Of a DNA stretch of 64,000 bases, positions 9,901 through 20,578 are shown one piece after another. Below the pieces are notes generated by a model that saw nothing but the letters and a program-made list of their open reading frames with translations, was not told where the DNA came from and searched no databases. Where the stretch lies: assembly GCA_004835665.1 (NCBI GenBank), contig RBKR01000001.1, forward strand, positions 1,178,001-1,242,000, given 5' to 3'. Positions within the stretch are counted from its first letter, which is position 1; each line of letters opens with the position of its first letter. The DNA comes from Phoma sp. XZ068. Its lineage: Eukaryota; Ascomycota; Dothideomycetes; Pleosporales; Didymellaceae. The translations under genes were made by a program, and so were the position numbers.

Positions 9901-11908
9901 GCATCTCCCCTTGTAATTAGCTCACTATTGCTGTTCATCGGCGCAATCATCCGTTTGCTTGTTGGGAAACATTCAAGCAGTGTTGCAACAGTGCATTCTA
10001 TCAACATCCATATCTGGCTAGATTTTGTTTGTACGAAGGTCATCGCAGCTATTCTGGGCACTGCTGTAGGTAGTGCGGATGGCGATATCCATGATGTTGC
10101 ACAAGGTTGCTGACGCAGCACATCAACCCTTGTCAACACGAAGCGACGCCCCAGTTTTTGTTGCCGTCGATACTGTCTGTAAGCAGGTACGAGGTTTGTG
10201 GCTTTCGGTGAGGCGGACCGCAGCGCGTGGCGTGACCATGTAGGATCGGACCGTCGTCTACTTATGTAGCGTTGTGTGTACGTACTTGGCAGAAAAGGTA
10301 AGCGGAAACCCTGAACAGGCACAATGAGATCTCTGTATCTTTTCTGGGCATCGAACCGTTGATTTTCAGGTTGATCTTGTTGGCAAGTGCAGCGTGTGCG
10401 ATTCGTCGACTTCATCAACATCGATGTTCGTTAAAATCTCCACAAGATCAAATCCCCAAGCCGTTCAGTCTGGATATGCCCCTGGAAGAACGCGTTCAGT
10501 GCTCTTTTAAGTGAGTCAGTCTGCTTGGTTGCTATTCAGGCATGGTAACTTTGGTTCAGAGGTAGGGAGTTTGCATCTAGTGTCGGGCGAGTCCAAAAGT
10601 TGAAGGCGCTCCTTCCGGACATCGTGTACATGTCAAGTTTTTGCCTTTCGCCCACTCCTGTGAATATGCACGTGATGAGATGTGATATACACACGCAGTA
10701 GCTTTCGTTTTTTAGTTGCTGTTGCCCTCCGAGGTTTCTCAGAGTGGGCAAGGATGCACGCCAAGTGCTTGCATTGCGACTTTTTTAGATCTTCTCGCCA
10801 CTGTTTTTTACTCAGCATAGCCACACTCACGATGCTAGTTTGCCCCGGGAAGTATGTTTGCCGTAGTTTCGAGGCGTGTGGGCGTGCCGAACCCCAGTCA
10901 TAACCTCAGATCTTATGCACAGAATGTTTGAGTTCGTCAAAATCGGGGTAGGGTGTTTGCTGAAACACTAGGGCGACAGGCCTGCAACACCACAACACCT
11001 CCACCTACCAAAACGAAAGGGTAAGCTAGCCCGATTTTCTGGAACGCTGAATTCGGAAACCTGAGTTTTGCTTGATTTGGTGTAGGGGGTGTCTTAGGAG
11101 GTGCTGGGTGGTGGGGAAGCAGGACCTTGGCTGTTTTGCTTGTCTAAACTTGGCTGCGATGGATCTGACAGCTTGATGTAGAGTTTGAGTGATGGCTGTG
11201 TGGCGCTGTCGTTTGTGGTCTGTTCGCAGTGAAGATACAAGAGAAAAGGGCTGTAAATGGGAGCAGTAGTGCCCGATACTGTCCTCATTTATCTCTCGAA
11301 AGACTGTGCTTAGTGAAGATTGCAGAGAGACCTGAGCAATTCGATATTTTGATGGTCCTGTAGTGCGATACCGAGGGAATGCTTCTGTGTTTCGCCAGCG
11401 AGCATTGATCTGGCATGCCTTGGCGCCTTCAGATTTGTTCACCAGGCACGCAATGAAACCTTGTATCGGACTTCGGCACCTGTCAAAAGCAAGAAATCCC
11501 ATCAACTATCCTAGCCAAGCGACTAGGGAAACGCTTTCTCGTAGCCAAGCACGTTTGACGCTGTGGGCATACAATCGAAAATGCGTTTCTGAGGCATGTC
11601 CTGCTTTGCGGCTATGGTGATCTTGATGTGCGGCAGTGAAAGACAGGGAAGACTGAGGTTGCCTTGTCCTTGTCAAGTGGACTTGTGGATCATCAGTTGG
11701 CGGATGTAGGCGAAGCGGGTTCTTGGTAGAGTGTGGCAAGGCTCTGAGGCAGGTATAAGAGTATGTGGGCATGGCTGCTATCTGTTGATCATCAGCCAGC
11801 TACTTTCCTCCTTGTCTCCTCCAGCCTGGTGCTTTCTCCTATTCAAATTCTTCATCCTATATTAATTCATATTCACGCGAGTTGATCTCGACCGTATAAT
11901 CATCAATC
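9901..11908. other. Two-kilobase gene-poor interval
   Basis: Open frames of up to 175 codons exist (for example 9894-10421 minus and 11026-11505 minus), but they show no family features, no splice-compatible exon structure and no coding-like codon choice. I see no transposase remnant or terminal repeats. The right end must hold the Egh16-like promoter: a TATAAGA motif lies at 11754-11760, about 150 bp before that start codon. Confidence 0.45.
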
Positions 11909-12952
11909 ATGTATATCTCACAATTCGCACTCGTCGCCGCTTTGGCAGCATCGGTTTCGGCCCACGGTGTCGTCACCGAGATTCAGGGAGCCAATGGCGT
12001 TAACATGCCCGGACTTACAGTCGCTGACGGTACACCTCGCGACTGCTCTTCCAAGTATGTGGCTCTTCCTTGATATGTATGAGGATACTAACTATTCGTA
12101 GTGGCTGCGGTTCTCAGGCAGACACTGCAATCATTCGCGACCGCGAGATTGCAAGCGGAAAGGCAACTCCACTCGGTCGTACACAGGGTAACGGTCCTGT
12201 CGATGCCTCTGTCATGGTCGCGGCCTTCATGGGAGCTGGTGGAGCACCACCCACCAACCAAGGAGCATCAGGCAGTGTAGGCGTTGAGGACAACATCCCT
12301 CAGAACGCTCAGGGTCGCGCTGGTGCTGGTGCCCGCAGACGTCAGCTGTTAGGCGGACTCTTCGGCGGAGGTGCCGGCGGCGGTGGTGGTGCTGCCGGCG
12401 CTACTGGTATCGCAGGACTGCTCGGTGGAGGTGGTACGAAGGCCGTTGGCCCACCAGAGGCTCGCGTTGCCGCTGCTCAGGGAGCAGGTTCTACCAGCGG
12501 TCTTCCTACTTGTGCAGATGATGGCACAGTCACCATGACCCTCCGTCAGATCAACCAGGATGGTGCTGGTCCATTCACCGCCGATGTTGATGGCACAAGT
12601 GGAGGTGTAAGTTCTTCTCGTTCGCCCCTCGTCGTTCAGTGCTAACACAAATTAGACCGATGAGGCAGCCATGCAGCCCGCAACTGTTACTCAGGACGTT
12701 CCGGGTCTTGGTGTCCAAGGTATTTCTCTTGCTACCAGCACCGAATTTGCGATGAAGGTTCAGATGCCTGCTGGTATGACTTGCGATGCGACTGTGGCCG
12801 GAACCCCTAATGTCTGTGTCATGCGCGTTCGCAACGGAGCCGCAGCTGGTCCTTTCGGTGGCAGTGTTGCTTTTACTCAAGGTGCTGCTGCCAGGAAACG
12901 TGCCGTCGCTTACAGGCTGAAGAAGCGTATGGAAATTGCCCGCAAGCTCTAA
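11909..12952 (+). CDS. Egh16-like (GAS1/GAS2-type) secreted protein
   Basis: Three exons (11909-12054, 12102-12606, 12656-12952) encode 315 residues; introns of 47 and 49 nt are in phases 2 and 0. A signal peptide (MYISQFALVAALAASVSA) is followed directly by HGVVTEIQGANGVNMPGLTV and a Cys-Cys segment (DCSSNGCGSQADT), the start expected of the Egh16/DUF3129 family first described from Blumeria and Magnaporthe appressoria. The middle carries a Gly/Ala-rich, low-complexity stretch (about residues 135-175) with an RRRQL basic site. The C-terminal part contains VQMPAGMTCDATVAGTPNVC and ends in a basic tail (ARKRAVAYRLKKRMEIARK). In Magnaporthe such proteins are expressed in appressoria and support penetration; the biochemical activity is unknown. 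Confidence 0.8.
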
Positions 12953-13680
12953 GCGGCTCAAAATGGGCTCCAAAGAAGCTTTGATGCGGCGCTGGCTGGT
13001 TCAGCCTCGATTTAATTCTGGTAGCTGGAGACTACCAGATCCTTGTACCCATTACCATAGATATATGTTAAGATGAATACTTTTTCTCCCTACTCTTGAG
13101 GGCAGTTGCCGAGGTGATGTTGCTGGGGTCCAATCAAGGTGGTCGTACATTTGAGCGTATGATGAAAAGGATTTCAACTTGAATTTTGTCCTGCAAACGG
13201 ATTGAAACTCAATCGGCGGAAACGCTTGTTACGTGCTTGTTCGTGGGGGTGCCATGGTGTTTCTGTAAGCATGAGGTTGGACGACGCTAGGAGAAGACTA
13301 GTCTGTTTTCGGCCTTTTGTTCTATCACCCCCGCGCAGCATTAGCAGACCACCATTACTCACAACAACTATGACTTGCTCCTCTTCAAGTATTTTAGGGT
13401 ACGAGCCGTCATGCCCAGAGATTTAAGGAGTCGCGTGGTCGTTCTATACACGCCTTTCGTCGCTACAAGACATGGCGAAATCAGGCGGCTGAATCGCGTC
13501 ATCGGTTACCTCGCTATTCCTATGGTCAACCGTACGTTCGCGGAGTCGCTATCACTGGGCTAGAACGCCGAGCACGTTGGATCTGCATCTGCCAAGGTGA
13601 TAACACTCGAAGCCATATAATCACGATGGATCCTTCCGAAATTCGATGTCTGCCTCTATCGAAAATTCGCAAACCTCAAC
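12953..13680. other. Intergenic: Egh16-like 3' flank and permease 5' flank
   Basis: Short open frames only (74 codons or fewer), without recognisable features. A region upstream of 13681 probably forms the 5' leader of the permease gene. Confidence 0.45.
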
Positions 13681-15282
13681 ATGGCGCTCTTCCACTCGCC
13701 AAAGCAACCTGGGGATCATGCGTCACCCACCGCAAGCTACGGACGCGACGATGATTTTGAGCGCATTGATCCTGAGATGGGTGTCAAGCGCGGCTTGAAG
13801 ACTCGACATCTCTCAATGATGGCACTGGCTGGGATCATCGGTCCTGGCATCCTCGTCGGTACTGGAGGAGCGCTCTCTAACGGTGGACCTGCTTCCTTGA
13901 TAATTGGCTTTGGTATCATCGGTATCATTGCGTGGAGTATAACGCAGTCCTTGGGTGAAATGACGACTCTATACCCTACCGGTGGCGCGTTTATCACACT
14001 TTCAGAACGATTTGTCGACAAAGCATTCGGAGTTGCGATGGGCTGGAACTACTGGCTGGTCTGGGGCTGCGTACTTGCCAACGAGTACAATGTCATCTCC
14101 TCCCTTTTGGTGTTCTGGAGCGACAAGGTGCCGTTATGGGGGTACTTCCTCATCTTCTGGTTTGCGTTCCTCGGCTTTCAGATGCTTGGGGTCGAGTCCT
14201 TTGGCGAAGCTGAGTTCTGGCTTGCTTTGGTCAAACTTTTCGGTCTGTGCGCATACTTTATCTTCTCCATCATCTACGCTTCCGGTGGTTTGATCGGACA
14301 AGAGGAGGCTCTTGGCTTTCGATACTGGCGAGACCCGGGAGCGTTCACCAACGGGTTTCGAGGAGTTGCGCAAGTCTTCGTGTTTGCTTCGACCTTTTAC
14401 GTTGGAGTGGAAGCCGTCGCAGTTGCGGCCACTGAAACGAGAAACCCAAGCGTGGCAGTCCCCCTGGCTATCAGACAAGTCATTTGGCGCATCCTGTTCG
14501 TATACATGGGTGTTGCATTCTTCTTCGGCCTCACCTGTCCTGCAAATGCCGATGGTCTGATTAATGGGGAGAGTCGAGCACTAAAAAGTCCGATGACGAT
14601 CGCCATTCAGAATGCTGGCTGGGAGGGTGGAGTCCACCTTATCAATGCCTTTATCTTCATCACTGTTGTGTCAGCGGCCAACAGCTCCATCTACATTGGA
14701 TCTCGTACAATCCTGTTCATGGCGAAAGAGGGCGGCGCGCCACGGTTCTTGGGCTGGACAAATAGCCGTGGAGTGCCCGTTTATGCGATCATTCTCACCA
14801 ACCTGTTTGGTGTTCTGTCAATGATGAATATCTCAACTGGTGGAGGTAAAGCGTACTCATACATCATCAACCTGAGCGGTGTCTCGACTTTCTTGGTCTG
14901 GGCAGGTATCTCGTTCACACACATTCGATTTCGTCAAGCATGGAAGGCTCAGGGTCGTTCGCCTAACGAGCTTCCTTTCAAATCCGCTCTTCACCCATGG
15001 AATGCTTATTTCGGTCTGTTTGCAAACGTTTTCCTTGCGTTCGTTCAAGGCTGGACCACTCTATCGCCCTTCGATGCGGGAACGTTTGTAGATGCGTACA
15101 TTTTACTGCCGTTGTTTGCCATCATTTTCTTTGTATACAAGTTTTGGAAGAAGACAAGATGGTGGAGGAGTTACGAGGTCGATCTCAATTCTGGCATGAG
15201 GAAGGACTTGGATGCGAAGGACGAGTCGGTCGTACCTATCGAACAGAGGAGTTTCTTGAAGCGTGTTTGGGCTAGTTTCTAG
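13681..15282 (+). CDS. Amino-acid permease of the fungal YAT/APC family
   Basis: A single exon of 533 residues with about twelve hydrophobic segments. The signature starts at residue 36 with GLKTRHLSMMALAGIIGPGI and VGTGGALSNGGPASL, the consensus first transmembrane helix of yeast amino-acid transporters, followed by SLGEMTTLYPTGGAF. Later family marks are AVAATETRNPSVAVP and SSIYIGSRTILFMAKEGGAP. The N-terminal 40 residues are hydrophilic and cytosolic; the C-terminal tail after FWKKTRWWRSYEVDL is also cytosolic. The protein should import amino acids by proton symport across the plasma membrane; which amino acids cannot be read from sequence (Dip5- or Gap1-like are both possible). Confidence 0.87.
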   Translation: MALFHSPKQPGDHASPTASYGRDDDFERIDPEMGVKRGLKTRHLSMMALAGIIGPGILVGTGGALSNGGPASLIIGFGIIGIIAWSITQSLGEMTTLYPTGGAFITLSERFVDKAFGVAMGWNYWLVWGCVLANEYNVISSLLVFWSDKVPLWGYFLIFWFAFLGFQMLGVESFGEAEFWLALVKLFGLCAYFIFSIIYASGGLIGQEEALGFRYWRDPGAFTNGFRGVAQVFVFASTFYVGVEAVAVAATETRNPSVAVPLAIRQVIWRILFVYMGVAFFFGLTCPANADGLINGESRALKSPMTIAIQNAGWEGGVHLINAFIFITVVSAANSSIYIGSRTILFMAKEGGAPRFLGWTNSRGVPVYAIILTNLFGVLSMMNISTGGGKAYSYIINLSGVSTFLVWAGISFTHIRFRQAWKAQGRSPNELPFKSALHPWNAYFGLFANVFLAFVQGWTTLSPFDAGTFVDAYILLPLFAIIFFVYKFWKKTRWWRSYEVDLNSGMRKDLDAKDESVVPIEQRSFLKRVWASF

Positions 15283-15467
15283 GCCTGATCTCGCTATCGT
15301 TAACCTAATGTGAACTTACCGTGTTCGCAGCTCGTTTTCATGGTTTATCTGTGATTGGATAAATTCCATGAATACACACGAGCAAGGGACAAAAAGTAGG
15401 CCGTATTGCGTGCGCTAGCTATCATAATACAGTAGAGCATCGCCAGCAAAATCTCCAGTAATACACG

Positions 15468-16880
15468 ATGTGGGGTTTGAAAGAACACTGCCGCGAGCGA
15501 GGTCGAATTTTCAATGACAGGCCATCAGTCCTGCGAGAATATTCGAACAGTCCACCACGGACTCCCAAGACATTGCTGCACACGCATGGAACACCTGGTG
15601 CCCACAATACCGAGAGCTATTTTCCGTTGCCTGCTACCTCGGTGATGGCTGGTGACACCACAGAAAGTACGAAGATAAGTTCCGCCATTACGCTACATTC
15701 GCCTTCGCCTAAGGTAGAAAACAGTGACAACTTCGCATCTGATATTTGCATTGTCGAGTCTGACGTTGTGGACCTTTGGCTCGCCTTTGAAAAGGCCGCT
15801 CAGAGCGATAGTGACAGCCCCATTTCGAACCCAGGGGAGCCAGTCTCACCTTCCGAGAATGCAGTGACAACTACTGCTAATAATACCTCTGCCAACACTG
15901 CCGGTCTTATCATGCCAGAGGTACCGTATCACATCTTTAACGAGCCTTTCATTCGCAATGCCACAACCATAACCGCAACCGCCACCGTTAGACCGCCAGG
16001 GCCTGTGTACACCAAAGGAGCAGCAGCAGCAGCAGTACCACTATCACCAAACCAGACATCATCAATCAGTTCAGATTCAAAACAATCGATGTACCACAAT
16101 GTAAGGCATACTGGTATGCAATTTCTCCAAAGCCTTCTGGAAAGTCCGAAACTGGACATCATGGACGAGGTAACTGGTGAAGTGTACGTGCAGAGCGTTT
16201 CTTTGCGCATGCTCGAGTACTTTTGTGGCCAGAAGAATATCTACCGTCTTATGCGAAGAACCAATCTTCTTGTTCCACCGACACATGCGTCAAAGGATGG
16301 TTTCATTCGAGTGATCCGCTACATGCGTCGCTGGTGTCAGAACCCAAGTGTCCAACCAACCGGCGAGCTCGGGACTCCGCCTAGCATCAAAGAAGGTATT
16401 GCCACTTCGCGGGCATGTCGATTCTTCTGCCTGGACACAGACGCGAAGCACATTGAGTCTCTCGTAGTGCAAGGTTTCATGGATAGTTCACGAGTCTTCA
16501 TCACTGATGAGGATATTGAGCTCATCTGGTGTGGCTATAAAGGGACGCTAAGTGATACGCCATTTGGCGATGCTGTGGTTTGGTTCATACTCGAGCATGT
16601 AATGGGTGGTACTCATGCACTTGCGGATGAGGTGAGGTGGATGTTAGAGCAGGAAGAATACGAGGAGCTCAAGGCAAGGATCAGATATGAATTGAAGAGT
16701 GTGGAGTGGAGGAGGTTAGGAAGGAAAGCCTTTCTACAACGGTGTGTGAAGGTCAGAGATGAATCGTCGGTCACTGGAGACAGCAGGGACACCGGTTCCA
16801 CACGAGGATGCAGCGAATGGCCTGGAGAAATAAGCACTGAAAAGCACAAGCCTTTACCCCGCTTGCCGACGAGTTTGTAA
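15468..16880 (+). CDS. Unrecognised protein with conserved-looking alpha-helical C-terminal half
   Basis: An open frame of 470 codons from ATG 15468. A second ATG at 15645 (MAGDTTESTK) may be the true start, since the first 59 residues look like translated leader. Residues up to about 190 are Ser/Thr/Pro-rich and disordered, with a short Ala run encoded by a GCA repeat (near 16019). From about residue 200 the composition changes to a folded, Trp- and Leu-containing domain (SLRMLEYFCGQKNIYRLMRR, then FIRVIRYMRRWCQN, RVFITDEDIELIWCGYKG, VVWFILEHVMGG, LADEVRWMLEQEEYEELKAR). I do not recognise a family. It is in tandem with the permease. Confidence 0.6.
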   Translation: MWGLKEHCRERGRIFNDRPSVLREYSNSPPRTPKTLLHTHGTPGAHNTESYFPLPATSVMAGDTTESTKISSAITLHSPSPKVENSDNFASDICIVESDVVDLWLAFEKAAQSDSDSPISNPGEPVSPSENAVTTTANNTSANTAGLIMPEVPYHIFNEPFIRNATTITATATVRPPGPVYTKGAAAAAVPLSPNQTSSISSDSKQSMYHNVRHTGMQFLQSLLESPKLDIMDEVTGEVYVQSVSLRMLEYFCGQKNIYRLMRRTNLLVPPTHASKDGFIRVIRYMRRWCQNPSVQPTGELGTPPSIKEGIATSRACRFFCLDTDAKHIESLVVQGFMDSSRVFITDEDIELIWCGYKGTLSDTPFGDAVVWFILEHVMGGTHALADEVRWMLEQEEYEELKARIRYELKSVEWRRLGRKAFLQRCVKVRDESSVTGDSRDTGSTRGCSEWPGEISTEKHKPLPRLPTSL

Positions 16881-17491
16881 GGATGAGCGTTGAATGCACT
16901 CATGGCTAGGCTAGGGACGGGAACCTCAGGTGATGGATTCCTGTGAGCGACTGTGAACACGTGGGCTGTGGATGGACGATCAGCAAAGCGCTAATTCTGC
17001 TCTCTTTGATATGGATGATGTTGAAAACTCTATCAGCGTAACATTCATAATTTGTTGATGGTAAAGTAATAGCGGAGTAGAGCAGTGAATGGACCAACGA
17101 AGCGAATGGGCGGGCGTCCCCGCAGAGGCGTGCCCCTAGCTCAGGAACATGACGCACTCGTCTAAAACCTCTCCATATTAATACGCTGCAACTGCGCCAC
17201 TGATCCTCCGGACAAAGACGATGCTGAACTCATCGCTCTCACCAGTGTTGGACGCTACAGAGATGATGGCTCCGAGGACAGCTATGGACCCACTTTTGCC
17301 TGCGTGAGCGAATCAGCCGCGGAGTGTAACCGCTCGTCGCGAATGATACCTAGACCCACCCCGCTTACAAGCGTTACGCGCAGCAAACATGTCCCCTTCC
17401 CACATACGAGGCAGTGACTGTGCCTCGTATACAGCTATCGTAGGCTGCTTCTGCCACTCTGATCGGTCTTTACCCCAGAAAACCCACTATC
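16881..17491. other. Intergenic, nothing recognised
   Basis: About 610 bp between two plus-strand genes, with no supported coding sequence. It should contain the promoter of the downstream transcription-factor-like gene. Confidence 0.4.
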
Positions 17492-19611
17492 ATGGCTTCG
17501 GAGAGTGGCACTGATGCAGGTGGAGGTATGCATGGCAAACGGGCCGATGATCAAGCGCCTCCTAACCATTCATAGTACCTGCAGCGTTTCCTGATACGAC
17601 TAGCCCAACAAAGGCGAAGCTAAAACAACGAAGAGCGAGGCGTGACGGGCCACCACAGCTTCAATTCCTCATTGCGACCGGTCCTTCGCAGTTTAGAGAT
17701 GAAGATACGAAGAGGAGTGTACGCTCCCAAGCGATGATACACTGGAGACATGAAGAGAATAAGAAGAAAAGAAAAGGCAGCTCGAAGGCCGACTCCGCTT
17801 CAGCTCCACCTCAAAAGGATACCGCCCTCAATACATCTGCCACATCTGAAACTACCTCGTCACTTCCCACGCATGTCCGCCGCCCCGAGCCCACACAGCC
17901 TTGGCCAACTTTGCCAGAACTTCAACATGAACAGCAGCAAAACGCTTCTTCGGGGAGAGGGTCAAAGTTATTGGGGATAAGTCCAAAATCTAGTTTCTTT
18001 GATGATACCAGTAGCTCGAGTTGGCAACTCTCTGCAACCCAAGCTCCGAGCTACATTCCACATGATCAACACAACACACAAACCATCGCACAAAAGGCTG
18101 TCACTACTTACGAAGAAAGTGAGAGACATGAGGAACGCCAGCTTCGGACGATGGTTATTGGCTTAGCTACTTTCTATAACGTTGGCGGGATCCACGACCC
18201 ATTCGACGTATTGCCACAATTCCGCAACCCGCGTCTAGATTCGTTATACTTGTCGCGCAGCTGTGGGTTTCATCCTACCAACTTACGAACACCTCCTGAC
18301 GTGCCCAGGTATGCGTGCGTTTGCTTCTGATTCAACTATGAAGAAATGGCTGCCACTGATGTTGTCTCACCCACATATCATCTTGAGTTCCAACGTACTG
18401 GCATCAACATGGCTTGACATGCACAACAACTGCTCTGGTGATAGCACAATGACGGCCATGGTCAAAGCTGAGACCATCGGCATGATCAACGAGCGCTTGG
18501 TAGATCCTACCCTGCAGCTAGATGACGCTACGCTGATAGTCATTCTGCACTTATTTGCAGGCGAGATGTGGGTGTGCAATGAAAAGGCGCTGCGGATTCA
18601 CGAGAATGGTGTTGCAACGTTCATTGCTCGACGGGGAGGCGTCCTCTCTTTTGTCCATAACAGAGCTTTGCCTGAAGTCGCTATCGCGTATGTGCCATAT
18701 GCTAATTATGGGAGTATGCCAAGTAACTGACATTAACCAGCTGCTGCCATCACTGTGATATCTTTTGCGAAGCCAAGATATTACCACCGTTTCGAGTCGG
18801 TTTACCCGCAAGTCATAGTCCAATCGATAGCGAGACAGCATTGCCAGAATCACCGCTGTACTGTCCGAGACAAACATATCTTACAATATCCGGCGATGCA
18901 CAATGTTCTCAAGCTACCTTGGAGCTTCTGACCGACATGAGAGATCTTACCAATATCTTTGTTGCGCACAACACAACCTTAAATACAATACACGATATCG
19001 ATACAGGAGACATCGTACGCTTGACCCCACTAAACAACGATTACGAAGCCGAAATCCTTGCCATCCGGACGAGATTGGCTCTATTACCTTCAGCCTACAT
19101 GCCGGATTCGATGGTTTCGGGAGATTGGGTTTACGAAGCATGTCGCATAGCAGCTCTCATCTACACGACTGCAATTGTAATGGGTGTACCCTTCTCAGTT
19201 GCCGCTGATCCAAATACAGTCGACGTTTTCGCATCATCAACGTTTTCTAGCGGTTGGAACAGTGGCGAGCATGCTCACAAGCCGCATCTCACCGAAACCC
19301 TGTACGAGACACTCTGGCGAACAAACACCGGCGACGTGTGGAAGAACATGTCTGGTGTTCTCTACTGGGTAAGCGCTGTGGGCTCAGCAGCTGCTCGCAT
19401 ACCCAGCACGATGAACATGGCACAGCAAATTAGGCTTGAACACGACGCTTACTCAGTGTGGGTTCGACGATGCCTAATCATGACCGCGACTCGTACAATG
19501 ATTGTCCTGGTGTTCGAGCATCCCACGGCGATCATCACGGCACAAAAAACGTTGCTGAACGTACAAGAGCTGATTAGATCACATGCATCCAGACGCCTTG
19601 AGATTGAGTAA
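17492..19611 (+). CDS. Fungal-specific transcription-factor-domain protein without a zinc cluster
   Basis: Four exons (17492-17525, 17576-18262, 18309-18687, 18741-19611) give 656 residues. The middle intron is only 46 nt; its removal turns a frame ending in stops into RSCMRAFASDSTMKKWLPLM. Near the N-terminus PPQLQFLIATGPSQFRDED and SVRSQAMIHWRHEENKKKR form a motif that opens many Pezizomycotina proteins with a C-terminal fungal transcription factor domain. The rest (HDPFDVLPQFRNPRLDSLYL, then NVLASTWLDMHNNCSGDS, QLDDATLIVILHLFAGEMW, VAIACCHHCDIFCEA) is that regulatory domain. No Cys6 cluster precedes it. Such proteins are annotated as regulators, but DNA binding is not shown by this sequence. 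Confidence 0.72.
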
Positions 19612-20578
19612 GACCATGTGTGCCCTCGTCCGAGCCTTGCCTTCGTTCGGCGGCCTGCGGAGCTCCGCGAATTCCGCTCGCCGTACCTTCAACGATAGTC
19701 TACAGTAAAGAGCACGTTTGTCGTTGCAAGACGACCTGGTGATGGCCACGTTGACCAAAGTAACACAGACTTGTCTCGTGGTCCTCCCTTCTGACTCTCC
19801 GTAAGCTGTTGTTCTGGGTCGTGGTCGCTTATTGATACGACTGCATGCTTGACTGAATCGTTATCACTCGACATATTGATTCAACTTATCGGCACATTTG
19901 AAAGATCATCACGCAAACCTGCTGTTGTTTCTCTTGTTCCGGATATAAGGTTTACTAGATTTTCGGTATTTTTTTTATACTTGATGGTCCGCTAGATCCG
20001 AGCATGTTCATGTCACGCTGTCTCACGGCGTCCGGTTATGTCCGTCGAACTACTACGTAGCATGTCACGATTTCTCACCAATTGAAAAGCAGGACAAAAT
20101 TTTGGTTGTCGTGTAGCAGATTTTTGGAATGAAGGGTGGAGACTGCGGGAAGATCTTGATAAGCGGGGCGTCAAAACATCAAAATATCACGTCGCTGGCC
20201 GAGTATCGTATACTCAATTCGCGTAGTTTATCAATGTAGCATTGCAAACAAAGGATTCACGTGTGCGAGAGACAACTTGAAATGATGCCATTGGAGGTAA
20301 GCTGCATTTTGGGCTGCCTGACCTCGGTTGCCTGATGTGCACATTCTCCAAGTTTCACTGCACAGTGCTTTCCTGACAAATGTCGGCCATTTTTGAAAGA
20401 ACGTGATTGATTCGTGCTGACCGATGACTCTGCGCGCCAACGGAAGCGCGAGATTTCCGTTAGAAGCGGTAACCCAGCTTGTCCGAAGGCGCGGGTCCAG
20501 GTGACAGGCAGGGACAACGCTGCTTTCCGATTGGCTCGTGCTGAGCATTTCCTGATCTGCTCTGGACCCACCCAAACA
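19612..20578. other. Intergenic; one possible gene relic
   Basis: A minus-strand open frame 19874-19689 begins MSSDNDSVKHAVVSISDHDP, with a plausible ATG and natural-looking acidic start like a transporter N-terminus. It ends after 61 codons and has no downstream room before the neighbouring gene, so it could be a truncated relic or chance. Nothing else recognisable. Confidence 0.3.

Noticed and set aside
9894..10421. Minus-strand open frame of 175 codons
   Set aside because: It is Arg/Thr/Ser-rich without recognisable features and overlaps the presumed promoter and TATA box of the secreted-protein gene.
11026..11505. Minus-strand open frame of 159 codons
   Set aside because: No start context, splice sites or motif; composition looks random.
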